This document shows positions 44,901-54,175 of a DNA stretch of 64,000 nt, in pieces. Made by a program: the position numbers and the translations under genes. The stretch is from Zea mays (lineage: Eukaryota; Streptophyta; Magnoliopsida; Poales; Poaceae), in NCBI RefSeq assembly GCF_902167145.1, contig NC_050100.1:189837439-189901438 (forward strand), written 5' to 3'. The notes under the pieces are model-generated. The model saw nothing but the letters and a program-made list of their open reading frames with translations, ran no database searches and was not told the DNA's origin. Every line of letters starts with the position of its first letter. The stretch's first letter is position 1.

Positions 44901-47612
44901 ACACCCTTCGGCACTTATTGCTTTGTCAGAATGCCGGAGGGTCTCAAGAATGCCGGATCCACTTTCTCCAGACTCACCAAAACGGTGCTCGAGGGGCAGG
45001 TCGGCAGAAATATATTCACATATGTGGACGACATCGTCGTCGCCAGCAAGAATAAGGAGGACCATCTCGCCGACCTGGCAGAGACATTCGCGAACATGCG
45101 AGATGCACGACTCCGCCTAAACCCGGAAAAGTGTGTTTTCGGTGTTCGCCAGGGCAAGATATTGGGCTACCTGGTGTCCCGCCGCGGCATCGAGGCCAAC
45201 CCAACCAAGATCCAGGCCATCGTCGATATGTCGCCTCCGCAGTCCGCCAGGGACGTCCAGCGCCTGACAGGCAGGATGGCAGCTCTCAACAGATTCATCT
45301 CCAGGTCCGCCGAGCGAAGTCTCCCCTTCCTCAAAACACTCCGCGGAGCGAAGGACTTCGCTTGGGGACCGGAGCAAGCAGCGGCCTTCGCCTCACTAAA
45401 ACAGTACCTGTCGGAGCTGGCCATCCTCACGAGCCCCGACTCCTCGCTCCCCTTATTGCTCTATGTCGCGGCTTCGCCGCACGCGGTCAGCGCGGCACTG
45501 GTACAGGAGCAAACAGTCGAGGGCGCAGTCAGACAGTGCCCTGTCTACTATGTCTCCGAAGTCCTGACACCGTCCAAATGCAACATGACAGAGCTGGAGA
45601 AGATTGCCTACGCAGTTGTTATGTCCTCGCGCAAGCTGCGCCATTATTTTGAAGCATTCAAGGTCCGAGTCACCTCAGACAGGGGGCTCGGCGAACTATT
45701 CAGGAACCCGGAGGCATCAGTGAGGATTGCCAAGTGGGCAGCCGAACTCTCCGGCTACCACATCAGCTTCGAGCCCAGGACAGCTATCAAGTCGCAAGTC
45801 CTGGCAGACTTCGTCGTCGACTGGACTGGGCCAGTAACACAGCCGGACCCATCCACAGAAAAGGTCTGGACTATCCATTGCGACGGTGCATGGTGTCATG
45901 CGGGGGCAGGCGTCGCTGCAGTCGTCACCTCGCCAGCCGGAGTCAAACACAGACATGCAGCACGCCTCAGCTTCGCTCTAGAATCCGACAAATGTACAAA
46001 CAACATAGCAGAGTATGAAGCAGTCATCCTCGGCCTCCGCAAGCTAAGGTCCCTCGGAGTCACCACATGTATCATCAAGACAGACTCCAAGATAGTTGCC
46101 GGACAGGTCGAGAAAGACTATGCAGCAAAAGATCCCGCCCTCATGCAATACCTCGCGGCTATCCGGAGTCTCGAGAGACAATTCAAGGGATTCACCCTGC
46201 AGCATGTGGATAGGGCCAAGAACGAGGAGGCCGATGCCTTAGCCAAGGCCGCCGCCAGGGGCGAGCCCCTGCCCTCCGACGTGTTTTTTCACACCATCGG
46301 CACCCCAGCCGTCCGGAGCCCCGAAGGGCTCCAGATAACTAATGATAGCGAGGGCCACCGTATAGTCAACTTAATCATGACCGAAGACTGGAGGGCACCA
46401 ATAACCCTGTTCCTACAGGGGTACTATCACCCAGCCGACGTCAGTGAAGCGAAGCGCCTCAGACATCGAAGCCGGGACTTCGCTCTGATCGAGGGCCAAC
46501 TTTACAAGAAAGGGGTCAGTCAGCCAATGCTCAAATGCATCACCGAAACCGAAGGCATGCAGATCTTACGCGAAGTCCACAGTGGCACGTGCGGCTCGCA
46601 CGCAGGGCCGAGGGCCCTGGCAGCCAAGGTAATCCGACAAGGGTTTTACTGGCCTGCAATGATCTGCGCCGCAAATCGGGTCACGAGGTCCTGCGAAGCC
46701 TGCCAGAAGTTCTCTCCTCGGTCAGGCAACCCCTCGCAATATACAAAGCTGATCGCCCATACATGGCCTCTCCAACGCTGGGGCCTGGACATCGTCGGGC
46801 CCCTGCCCACCGCTCAGGGGAACCTTAAGTTCGCCTTCGTAGCCGTCGAATACTTCACCAAATGGATTGAAGCGAGGGCTGTTTCCACAATCACATCAAA
46901 GACTGCCCAAAAATTCTTCTGGCAGAATATCGTTTGCCGCTTCGGAGTACCGTCCGAGCTAACAGTTGACAACGGCAAGCAGTTCGACAGCCAAGATTTC
47001 AAGGATTTTTGTTTCTCCATCGGCACCAAGCTTGCCTTCGCTTCAGTCTATCATCCGCAGTCCAACGGGGTCGTGGAGCGCGCCAATGGGAAAATATTCA
47101 CAGCTGTCAAAAAGATGCTCCTCGATGAAAGAAAAGGCAGATGGACCGATTTATTACCGGAGGCAGTCTGGGCGCTAAACACAACCGAGTGCAGGGCAAC
47201 CGGGTTCACTCCTTTCCGCCTTCTATACGGATCGGAGGCAATGACCCCGCAAGAAATAAAGCATGGGTCCCCGCGTACAGTTCCGTCCGCCGTCCCCGAC
47301 GTGGATGAGCCAACTTCAAAAGATCTCATCGACGGAGACCGGGTCTTCGCCCTACAGGCCCTAAACAAATATCAAGCCCAGACCAAAAAATGGCGCGACC
47401 GCGCAGTCGTCCCGAGGGAGTTCAGCGAGGGGGACCTCGTACTCATCCGAACAGCTCGGACGGAGTCCAAGGGCAAGTTGGAGCCCAGGTGGGAGGGCCC
47501 CTTCATAGTCAAGACAAAAGCTTCCCCCAGCGCCTACAGGCTCACAACGCCAAATGGCGAGGACCTGGAGCACTCCTGGAACATCGACAACCTTTGCAAA
47601 TTTTTTGTTTGA
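41946..47612 (+). CDS. gag-pol: Gag-Pol polyprotein of element B (1888 aa)
   Basis: Uninterrupted frame of exactly the same length as in element A, starting MAPKRANPK; the 32 upstream codons overlap the LTR and primer site. Landmarks: zinc knuckle from 43353 (residue 470), protease DNGS at residue 649, YVDD at 45021-45032 (1026-1029), archaeal-type RNase H Asp near 1313, integrase HHCC from about 1545 and D-D-35-E at 1615, 1675 and 1711. Differences from A include residue 484, the last zinc-knuckle Cys, which is Tyr here (codon 43395-43397), and Thr for Ile in the RT segment WRMCxDF. The enzymes look intact, but the Cys change may weaken RNA packaging. Confidence 0.95.
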   Translation: MAPKRANPKADEAAKAALLAARKGKALVLTQSTHQEPTEDNVPHTGEDDTLRTCGTEGQSEPPPGFAPLEGADLTEDGEVLGVSTEEQLQLRALRLRNRNLQRQKEILEAKRQRVSALAKVRQMIRDEEQKAQDLEREIALMQREGHLGLQQEPPLQQRTQPEDTREGHLGRQHGPPLQHRAQPENPCFPQHDYVSQHGAPFQGVNYIDERSPLAPHLQVTPWPANFRAGAYPKYNGSTDPAQYIMSYQVDVASAGGDDATMAKSFIIALEGPALTWFTRLPPLSIDSWRSLRDKFLLNFQGYRPDTDALAELSLCKQLEKETLREYYRKFLTLKSQLPSVDDQIAIHYAINGLRAGVLYSHCIRDPPKSLQELYQLFEKYAKSEELHQRKVESQRKPKDAPQSSRTWTRTPQPDSGRDGRSQQQVHNIVNQLPAADPPRRQEYPPQGRGNGTRGRGRGRAQQPPRRFYCLFHGEDCAHQTKDYPETKATRERMARAQPADNPRIVAHNYQPPPPPYIHAPAPHPPHHAYQHHQEVQIVPPPPPPPHQQHQNIPHAPKQEDFADQPYRGVIHMITGGSSTDFDTKRQKRDHYRSINHVAVTGPVVQTKWSHIPLTFDARDVDLRSAPHIDAMVINCSVAGWDLHKVLVDNGSQADIIFLHAFDRMGISHSLLKPTDNPLYGFGGKGTFPVGKIELPLSFGVAPNARSEQVTFDIVDMVYPYNAIMGRGSINKFETAIHGLYLCMKIPGPLGAITVYGNQQTARNIERDFVPGQRNVHCLTTQREVPAPASPTDKQHDKAQLQCQDGTKTVPLDQATPKQTVTISEDLTSLEEERLLCCLAKNKDVFAWSALDLVGVSRAIIEHSLGINPSVRPKKQKLRKMSDEKTEAAKAEVHRLLEAKFIEPVAYPTWLSNVVMVQKKSGKWRMCTDFTSLNKACPKDNFPLPRIDKIVDSTAGCEVMSLLDCFSGYHQIYMKEEDKASTSFITPFGTYCFVRMPEGLKNAGSTFSRLTKTVLEGQVGRNIFTYVDDIVVASKNKEDHLADLAETFANMRDARLRLNPEKCVFGVRQGKILGYLVSRRGIEANPTKIQAIVDMSPPQSARDVQRLTGRMAALNRFISRSAERSLPFLKTLRGAKDFAWGPEQAAAFASLKQYLSELAILTSPDSSLPLLLYVAASPHAVSAALVQEQTVEGAVRQCPVYYVSEVLTPSKCNMTELEKIAYAVVMSSRKLRHYFEAFKVRVTSDRGLGELFRNPEASVRIAKWAAELSGYHISFEPRTAIKSQVLADFVVDWTGPVTQPDPSTEKVWTIHCDGAWCHAGAGVAAVVTSPAGVKHRHAARLSFALESDKCTNNIAEYEAVILGLRKLRSLGVTTCIIKTDSKIVAGQVEKDYAAKDPALMQYLAAIRSLERQFKGFTLQHVDRAKNEEADALAKAAARGEPLPSDVFFHTIGTPAVRSPEGLQITNDSEGHRIVNLIMTEDWRAPITLFLQGYYHPADVSEAKRLRHRSRDFALIEGQLYKKGVSQPMLKCITETEGMQILREVHSGTCGSHAGPRALAAKVIRQGFYWPAMICAANRVTRSCEACQKFSPRSGNPSQYTKLIAHTWPLQRWGLDIVGPLPTAQGNLKFAFVAVEYFTKWIEARAVSTITSKTAQKFFWQNIVCRFGVPSELTVDNGKQFDSQDFKDFCFSIGTKLAFASVYHPQSNGVVERANGKIFTAVKKMLLDERKGRWTDLLPEAVWALNTTECRATGFTPFRLLYGSEAMTPQEIKHGSPRTVPSAVPDVDEPTSKDLIDGDRVFALQALNKYQAQTKKWRDRAVVPREFSEGDLVLIRTARTESKGKLEPRWEGPFIVKTKASPSAYRLTTPNGEDLEHSWNIDNLCKFFV

Positions 47613-47849
47613 TCCACTTAGGGCTGATTTCGCCCTTGTAATTTACCACAAACAATATTGTCCCGGCCCGCACTCTTTTCCTCCCGGGGGGTGAGGTTTT
47701 TAACGAGGCGGAGCCATGTAATATATGTGAGAAAAATCCCCCGCAAAAACAAGTGTCGAAAAAAGACCGCGACAACGGTCTTCGGCATTCGACCAATTCG
47801 AGGTCACCGCGAGGCTAAGCGCTAGCCACCCTCGCGTGCGACAAGTCCG

Positions 47850-48540
47850 CGCAGAAGTCGCCTAAGGGTGCAGCCGGACTTAGCACAACAAGTGCGAAAA
47901 AATTCCGACGTCTATCGCGAAGACTATCCGCGCAGAAGTCGCCTAAGGGTGCAGCCGGACTTAGCACAACAAGTGCGAAAAAATTCCGACGTCTATCGCG
48001 AAGACTATCCGCGCAGAAGTCGCCTAAGGGTGCAGCCGGACTTAGCACAACAAGTGCGAAAAAATTCCGACGTCTATCGCGAAGACTATCCGCGCAGAAG
48101 TCGCCTAAGGGTGCAGCCGGACTTAGCACAACAAGTGCGAAAAAATTCCGACGTCTATCGCGAAGACTATCCGCGCAGAAGTCGCCTAAGGGTGCAGCCG
48201 GACTTAGCACAACAAGTGCGAAAAAATTCCGACGTCTATCGCGAAGACTATCCGCGCAGAAGTCGTCTAAGGGTGCAGCCGGACTTAGCACAACAAGTGC
48301 GAAAACATTCCGACGTCTATCGCGAAGACTATCCGCGCAGAAGTCGCCTAAGGGTGCAGCCGGACCTAGCACAACAAGTGCGAAAAAATTCCGACGTCTA
48401 TCGCAAAGACTATCCGCGCAGAAGTCGCCTAAAGGTGCAGCCGGACCTAGCACAAGCGCGCAAAAATCCGAAGCCCATCGCAAAGACTTCGCGCAAGAGC
48501 CGCCCAAGGGCGCAGCCGACCCAGTACAACAAAAGCAGAA
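47850..48540. repeat. 81-bp tandem array of element B
   Basis: About eight units with core TCGCCTAAGGGTGCAGCCGG, seven nearly identical and the last degenerate. It separates the 3' ends of gag-pol and the antisense gene. Because 81 is a multiple of three, long frames run through it on both strands (27-residue repeats); I do not treat these as genes. Confidence 0.92.
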
Positions 48541-48689
48541 ACGACACCAAGACCAATTATAATCATACTGGCACAGCATAATCAATCACACCAGACAAAG
48601 CACACGGCGCCCTCGCAGGCACAGGCACGCGAGGGCACAAAACTCCATCTTACAAGCCCTTACACATACACAAGCGAGGGCACCACGCT

Positions 48690-51600
48690 CTACATCGGCT
48701 CAACCTTAGGAATAATCCCCATCTCTCTATAATTAAACAACATTATCCTAAGCTCCTCACCCGCAAAAAGGCTTCGCAGCTCCCCTTCCCCTGCACCCGT
48801 GGCGGCCGGCAAAGACAGCAGCTCCTGCCGACCAGCCCTACTAACGCGAAGTCGGGCCCCTTCCTCCGCACTAATCCTACGTTTTGCAACCGCCCTTCGT
48901 CGTCGGTGCCCGGTGCTAGGATCGGGCACGTCTGGCGCGTCCGCAGCATGTGGCGCCGCCTCCGCCGCAGCCACGTCCAAGGCCGCAAAATAATCCAAGT
49001 CCTCCTCCGAAGACTCCTCAGTCCACTCAACCGAGCTCCCAGAGTCAGTAAAATCAAAAAACTCAGAAACAGACCCACCATATTCATTTCCATCTTCCGC
49101 GGTCGAAGCCGCCAAAAACTCAGTAGTAGCGGTTGCGTGCGCAGGCCCAAAATCTTGAACCTGTGCAGCAACCAAAATTCAGTACAACATCCAAAAATTC
49201 CTCAACCCTAAACACCACCTATGCCACCTGCGAAGGCCCTGCCGCTGCGGGAGCCTCCGCCGAGGCCTCCGCCGCTGCCTCCGCCCCCACCTCCGCTGGA
49301 TCTTCAGCGCTCGGCACAGCGGCTGCGGGGGCATCGGGCGCGCCTTCGGCCACCTTTGGGGGAAGGTCTTCACCGGCCGCAGCAGGTGCACGGGCGCCTG
49401 GTGCATCTTCCGCGGTCTCCGGGGTCGGTCCCGGGGCGACTCCAGTCGCGGCCTCCGCAGGGGTCGTCTCCGGGTCAGGCAGCGCGCTGTTCAGCGCCCC
49501 GAAGTCGTCCACCCGCTCGCCGCGCTCCGCCTAAGACAAAACGCACAAAAATTCAGCAAACACACGCACAGACCGCATCCAGCAAACGCCGAGCAAACGA
49601 CAACGTTACCTGAGCCCTCGCAGCCTCGGCCCGCGCCCGGACCACCTCACAACCGTATGAACTCCACATCCGGTCATAGAGGGCCCCGGCGGACTCCTTC
49701 ACCACGGGGTCTTCGACCTCAAAGATATCTCGCCCAAAATCCTCATCTGCCTGGTCGAGGGCCTCAAAGTGCCGGCAGCCTTCGCGAGAGAGCGCGTTCA
49801 TTGCTGCCTCGCAGGTGACCAGGGAGGTGAACGCCATCAACCCCGCCAAGACAGTGGGGAGCTCCTGCAGCTCCTCCTGCACCCATTCCAGACAGCGAAG
49901 TCCGGCCTCTCGCTCCGGCACCTCGAAGTCACCCGTCCGCACACCTAGCTCGCGGTATGCAGTCATGAGCTGCGTGCGCGGCCTCCGCTCGCATCGCGGC
50001 CTCGGCCCCCTCCGCGCGGCTCTCCAGGGCAGTAAGCCGCCGCTGCAGCTCTCCGGCGAGCTCCTTGGCGATATTGCCTTCCGCCCGCGCCAGCCTGGCC
50101 TCCGCCTGAGCAGCCTGCTCTTTGGCGATGGCTTCGTTGGCCTCCCTCCTCTCCCCCGCCAGCTGGCGCCGGAGGTTAGCCTTCTCCTTCTCCAGGGCGG
50201 CCACCTTCTCCGCCAGTTTGCGGCACTTGCTGTCGGAGGCCGACTTCTCACGGACAGCGTCAGCATGTTGCGTCCGAAGTCCCTCGACCTCGGCAGTCAA
50301 AGCTGCCGTAAGGGCCCCCGACGCGGTGCGGCTGGTGAAGTCAGCCACCTGCAGAACACACGCAAGGCCGTTGCGTAAAAAAAAGGAGGGGGGCGGAGAG
50401 GGCATAGCTCGGCGGACCTGACTCAGCGCCTCCGTCGCTCGACTCAACGCCTCCGTCGCTCCCCTCAGCCGGCGGGTCGCCACGCCCGCCTCATCCCTGA
50501 CCAGCGCGAGGGCAGACACCTCGCCTCCGGCGCCAAGGGTCTCTCCCCCCGCCTTCGGCGCTGGCGCAGCCGTCGCGATCGCCACGCCAGGCACAACTAG
50601 AGCAAGCGGGCCCTCGTCCGACCCTGCAACGCGTCAACAAATTAAAAAAAACGTGTGTATATATTTACATAGACTTACCCCCAAGATAATCCTCCACATT
50701 AATCTCGGTGCCGAAGTCGGCAACGCGTTTGCCGGGCGGCGGTAGCGTTCGGGCCGCCTTCGCAGCCTCCGCCACTCCGCTGACAGACGGCACCACCTTC
50801 GTCAGCTTGGGGCCTCCAGCGCCCACCGTCACCTCCGGCGCCTTGCCAGGCGCAGAGGCGCCCACCTTCGCCGGCAGCGGCGGCTTGCCTCCGCCGGAGG
50901 CCTCCGCCTTCGCCGTTCCCCGCTGCCTCTTCGGCCGAGCTTCGTGAACCCTCACAGTCGCCTGGCGTTTACGCGCCGCCCCTTGGCGATCCTTGTCCAT
51001 CACTGCCCACACAACATGACCGATATTTCGCCCATAAGGAAAAACTCTCCACCGATGAACCATACGAGATGTAAAACAGTCCTCCTCAGCCGCGCAGGGG
51101 ATAGGAATGTCTTTAGGCCAACAACCCCCGGTAACCCTCAGCATCCGAGCCGAAGACTCCCGGAGCTCGGGCGAAGACATCCTCTCCCCCGGGGCCGCAC
51201 ACGTCCTCATTAACTCTCTAGCGAAACTATCAGATACCCCAAGTCTTCCCATCGCAGTACCTAATTTTCTCTTTTTCGAGGAGGCGGCGGCCACCAGCGC
51301 AGGGTCGCCTCCAGTCTCCACCGCCGGTTTCTTCCCATGGCGGTTCGCTTCGTCTTGACCAGGGTAGCCGTCGTACGGCAGTTGATTTAATTCGAAGACC
51401 CTGTTCAAACGTTCATTTGACCCGCGGATGTCAAAGCTGCGCTGGCCTTCCGTCCTCGGCACATAACGCCCCACGAGCCGCACCGCCAAGTCCTCCGCAT
51501 CACGCACAAAGGCGGCCGGGTCACGGTTTCGCAAATTCAGTGCGAAGGCAGGACTTCGCACCACCCTTCCTCCGTGAAAGGGCATCTGGCGAGGGCATAC

Positions 51601-52395
51601 TTCGCCCAACGCCCAGCCGTGCGCCAAGGGCCAGACCCCGTACGCCACGAACTCTTCAACTAAATCTCGACCGCTGCTCTGACCGGCGGCGCACCGAAGG
51701 GCCCCTTCGTCTGCATCATCTTCTGCTACTTCATAAGGCGGATACGCAGAGTAATAGTGAGAGCACATTTCGGACACGGGGAGCCCTTTATGGCCTTCGA
51801 CAGTAGCCTCAGCAACATAAAACCAAAATTCATTCCAATTGCCCCACTTGTTGCGGGCGCACGGGACCAACTCCACTACTGGCATTGTGGTCTTGCCGGT
51901 CTTCGGCGTGAATGTGCATGACCCGAACTGGGCAACTCCGTCCTCAACCATCCTTTTCTGCCAATGCAAACAATAATTCTTCGCAAAAACTTCAACTGAC
52001 GGCTGTCCGCCGTACGAAGTCGTCGCCCAGACATACTTCGCCAGCGCCACTATGGCGTTCGGTGTCAGCTGATGTATTTGAACGCTGAATCTACGCAGGA
52101 CTTCGCTGACAAAACGGTGCGCAGGCAAGCGGAGTCCGGCGACGAAGAACGCCTCGAAAACAACCAACTCGCCCTCCGGCTCGGGGACCTCCTCCGTCCC
52201 CGGAGCACGAGCGACTCCGCCGCCAAAGTAGCCCAACCGCTGCATATCTTCAATACGGGCTGACGTCATCCGCGACACACCAAATTCAACAGAGTCGCCG
52301 GCGCGCAACTCCTCCACCACCACGTTACTCAACGTCTCCTCAGACGAGGCGGTGGCCGGCGGCGCAGCGTCGGCGGAAGAAGAAGAGGATGGCAT
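48690..52395 (-). CDS. spliced antisense gene of element B (PF04195-like domain, coiled coil); frameshifted
   Basis: Minus-strand exons: 52395-50679, 50623-50418, 50348-49610, 49530-49228 and 49160-48690, all with GT-AG borders. Exons 1, 2 and 5 have exactly the lengths seen in element A (1717, 206 and 471 bp). Exon 4 is 24 bp longer, an in-frame gain of Ala/Glu/Pro codons. Exon 3 lacks 8 bp present in A (near 49980), which shifts its frame. The start is the ATG at 52395 (MPSSSSSADAAPP). Protein plan: conserved PF04195-like core, basic Pro-rich C-terminal part of exon 1, Glu/Arg/Ala coiled coil in exon 3, linker, and acidic Glu/Asp/Ser segment with RRRRAVAKRR. No catalytic motif is evident; a structural or nucleic-acid-associated role would be a guess. 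Confidence 0.8.
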
Positions 52396-52553
52396 TGCTA
52401 CGTACCGTCGTCGGCGGCGGGCGGTCTGCTTCACTCGAGCCAGAACGCCGGCGAGCAAAGGGAGCAGCGGAGGAAAAGGAGCAACAAGACGGCGGGCGGC
52501 TAGGGTTTTACGGAGCGCGGAAGGCAGAGTTCAAACAGCGCCGCCCATGCCCC

Positions 52554-52629
52554 CTTTTATAGGCAGGGCGCGGCTCTTCGGGAAACCCGCAACCCGACAG
52601 GCCGCGACGCTTCGGGAAACCCGCAATCC
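52554..52629 (-). promoter_or_regulatory. internal promoter of the antisense gene, element B
   Basis: On the minus strand TATAAAAG lies at 52561-52554, about 160 bp before the ATG at 52395. Upstream of it are two copies of the TTGCGGGTTTCCCGAAG repeat (52576-52595 and 52610-52629). Position and sequence agree with element A. Confidence 0.6.
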
Positions 52630-52762
52630 AACAGTACGCCGTCCATCAACGGTCACATCAAAAACCCCCGCGGAACCACTTCGAGCGAGGGCAGCGTCTC
52701 CGCCATCTAGCGACGTCTTCGGCACCAGGTGACTTTGTCGAACTGGTCCCTCGGAGGGCAAA

Positions 52763-53237
52763 TGTTGGGGCGAAGGCAAAGACGCCACCCTTCGCTCGAG
52801 GCCTTCGCTGCAGCCGCTGGTCCGACGGAGACAAAGCAGGCAGGGACACCCTTCGCAGGACTCGGCACTTCGACGAAGGCCTGCGGCGACGTCCTACCAC
52901 GGCGCGTCCCCGTTCAGTCCCAAGGCCCACGTGTCATCTGGCCCATTGTAACGGGCCCCGCGTGGCCGCCTCTGTATTACGGGCCTAACTTGTAAAGGAA
53001 TACTTGTAATTACGGTCTGTAACCCTGCTTTATGGGAATATTCTGGGGATAAAATAGGTGTCTGAGGGCACATGCGTCCTTAACACAAGACGCTGGGCAC
53101 TCAGATACCTATAAATACCCCCGCACAGTGCCCGTGAGAGGCTAGATCAACAGAGCTATTGCCCCCGAGCACGTAACCCTGTTGTCACCACCGCTCACCC
53201 TTGTTGGTCTCTTTGCTGCTGAGAGCAAGTTCCAACA
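52763..53237 (+). repeat. 3' LTR of element B
   Basis: 475 bp, one visible difference from the 5' LTR. The polypurine tract GGAGGGCAAA directly precedes it (52753-52762). Confidence 0.93.
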
Positions 53238-54175
53238 ACATTCGAGCTGACAATGATTTTCGTCAAAGAAGGGAGGAGGCTTTCAGGTTTTCTGAAATGA
53301 CCAGGGGCTTCGGAGGAAGATTCTATCCAAGGCATGTTAGGTCAATTCACAACTATACTCAAAATGATGATAAGGGGAGTCAGCAGCAAAGGCCACAGTA
53401 CTCCTCACAGGCTTCGGGGCAACAACAAAGCTCCTTCCGACCACCAGCTCCAAGAGGCAGAGGCGCCAGGGGCTTCGGCGGAAGATTTGGGGATCAATCC
53501 AGGAGAATATTTTGTTTGTTTTGTGGAGAAAACAAGGGCCATACAACTAGGATGTGTCATGTTACCATCCAAAAGCAAAAGGAGATAGCCGAAGCTGCAA
53601 CACAACAGGGTCAGTCGAAGCAGGTCATGCACACTGCTTCGTATCATTCGCCTTACATCCCAGAATATGTAGGTAATCACCCTGCAGTTTCTGTTGCTTC
53701 GGCGAGCCAACCTCAAGCTTCCTGGCAACAGCCCCCACCACCACCACCACTGCAACAAGGCCAGCAGCCAGAAGGGGGCCAATATGAGCAACGTCAAAGG
53801 GACTTCAGAGAACAATCCGAAGCTCGTACAGTCAACAGCACTGTGCCAGAGTCGAAGCACATCTATTAACAAATATCCTACCCTGACAGCAGTCTTTTCC
53901 ATTCAGTTTTATTTTCTGTGTAATAAAGGACACCTTTTAAATTTCAAGTAATAGTTTTGTTGTTTGTCGCAAGGTACACATATCTTCTACACAGGCTTAA
54001 GTTGCTGGAGCTTGAGAATTTGCAATAGCAAGGAGGACCTTTGGATTATTAAAAAAAATAATAATAATACGATATGAATTCTTCGAAACAACAAAAAGTC
54101 GTTCCAAAAGGAGCGCAGTGTAAGTTTTTTGCTCCAAAGACGTTCCTAAGGGAATGCAGAGCTTACAGCGAAAAG

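Larger units (their letters stand above)
41431..53237 (+). mobile_element. element B: full-length Tat-lineage LTR retrotransposon, nested in element C
   Basis: 11,807 bp, the same family as element A in opposite orientation. LTRs are 475 bp each (41431-41905 and 52763-53237), with TSD ACATT at 41426-41430 and 53238-53242, inside the gag gene of C. Order: LTR, primer region TTTGGCGCCCACC, gag-pol (41946-47612), 81-bp tandem array, antisense spliced gene (52395 down to 48690), polypurine tract GGAGGGCAAA, LTR. The two LTRs differ at one visible site (near 41493 against 52825). Low LTR divergence and an open gag-pol make it a recent insertion. Confidence 0.94.
40540..53869 (+). pseudogene. gag: gag of element C, premature stop and split by element B
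   Basis: Two blocks in one frame: 40540-41430 (297 codons, starting MPPKKASATG) and 53243-53869 (to the TAA). They are separated by element B plus one TSD copy. Block 1 holds a coiled coil at about 45-95 and a gypsy capsid domain (YDGHSDPKQFLMSYE, then VAQTWYSSLRPG). Block 2 holds RG/FGG repeats, the zinc knuckle CLFCGENKGHTTRMC and a Pro/Gln-rich tail. A TAG at 41227-41229 stops the frame at codon 230, so it was probably dead before or independently of the nested insertion. No protease or pol follows. Confidence 0.88.

Noticed and set aside
42232..46090. Many minus-strand frames across gag-pol of element B
   Set aside because: They mirror gag-pol codons in GC-rich sequence and recur opposite gag-pol in element A; no start, splice or domain support.
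47850..48540. Array resembling a CRISPR locus
   Set aside because: Adjacent near-identical 81-bp units without unique spacers, inside a plant retrotransposon.
47868..48581. Long plus- and minus-strand frames (237 and 256 codons) in the tandem array
   Set aside because: They exist only because the repeat period is 81 bp. The matching array in element A has a period of 80 and is not open.
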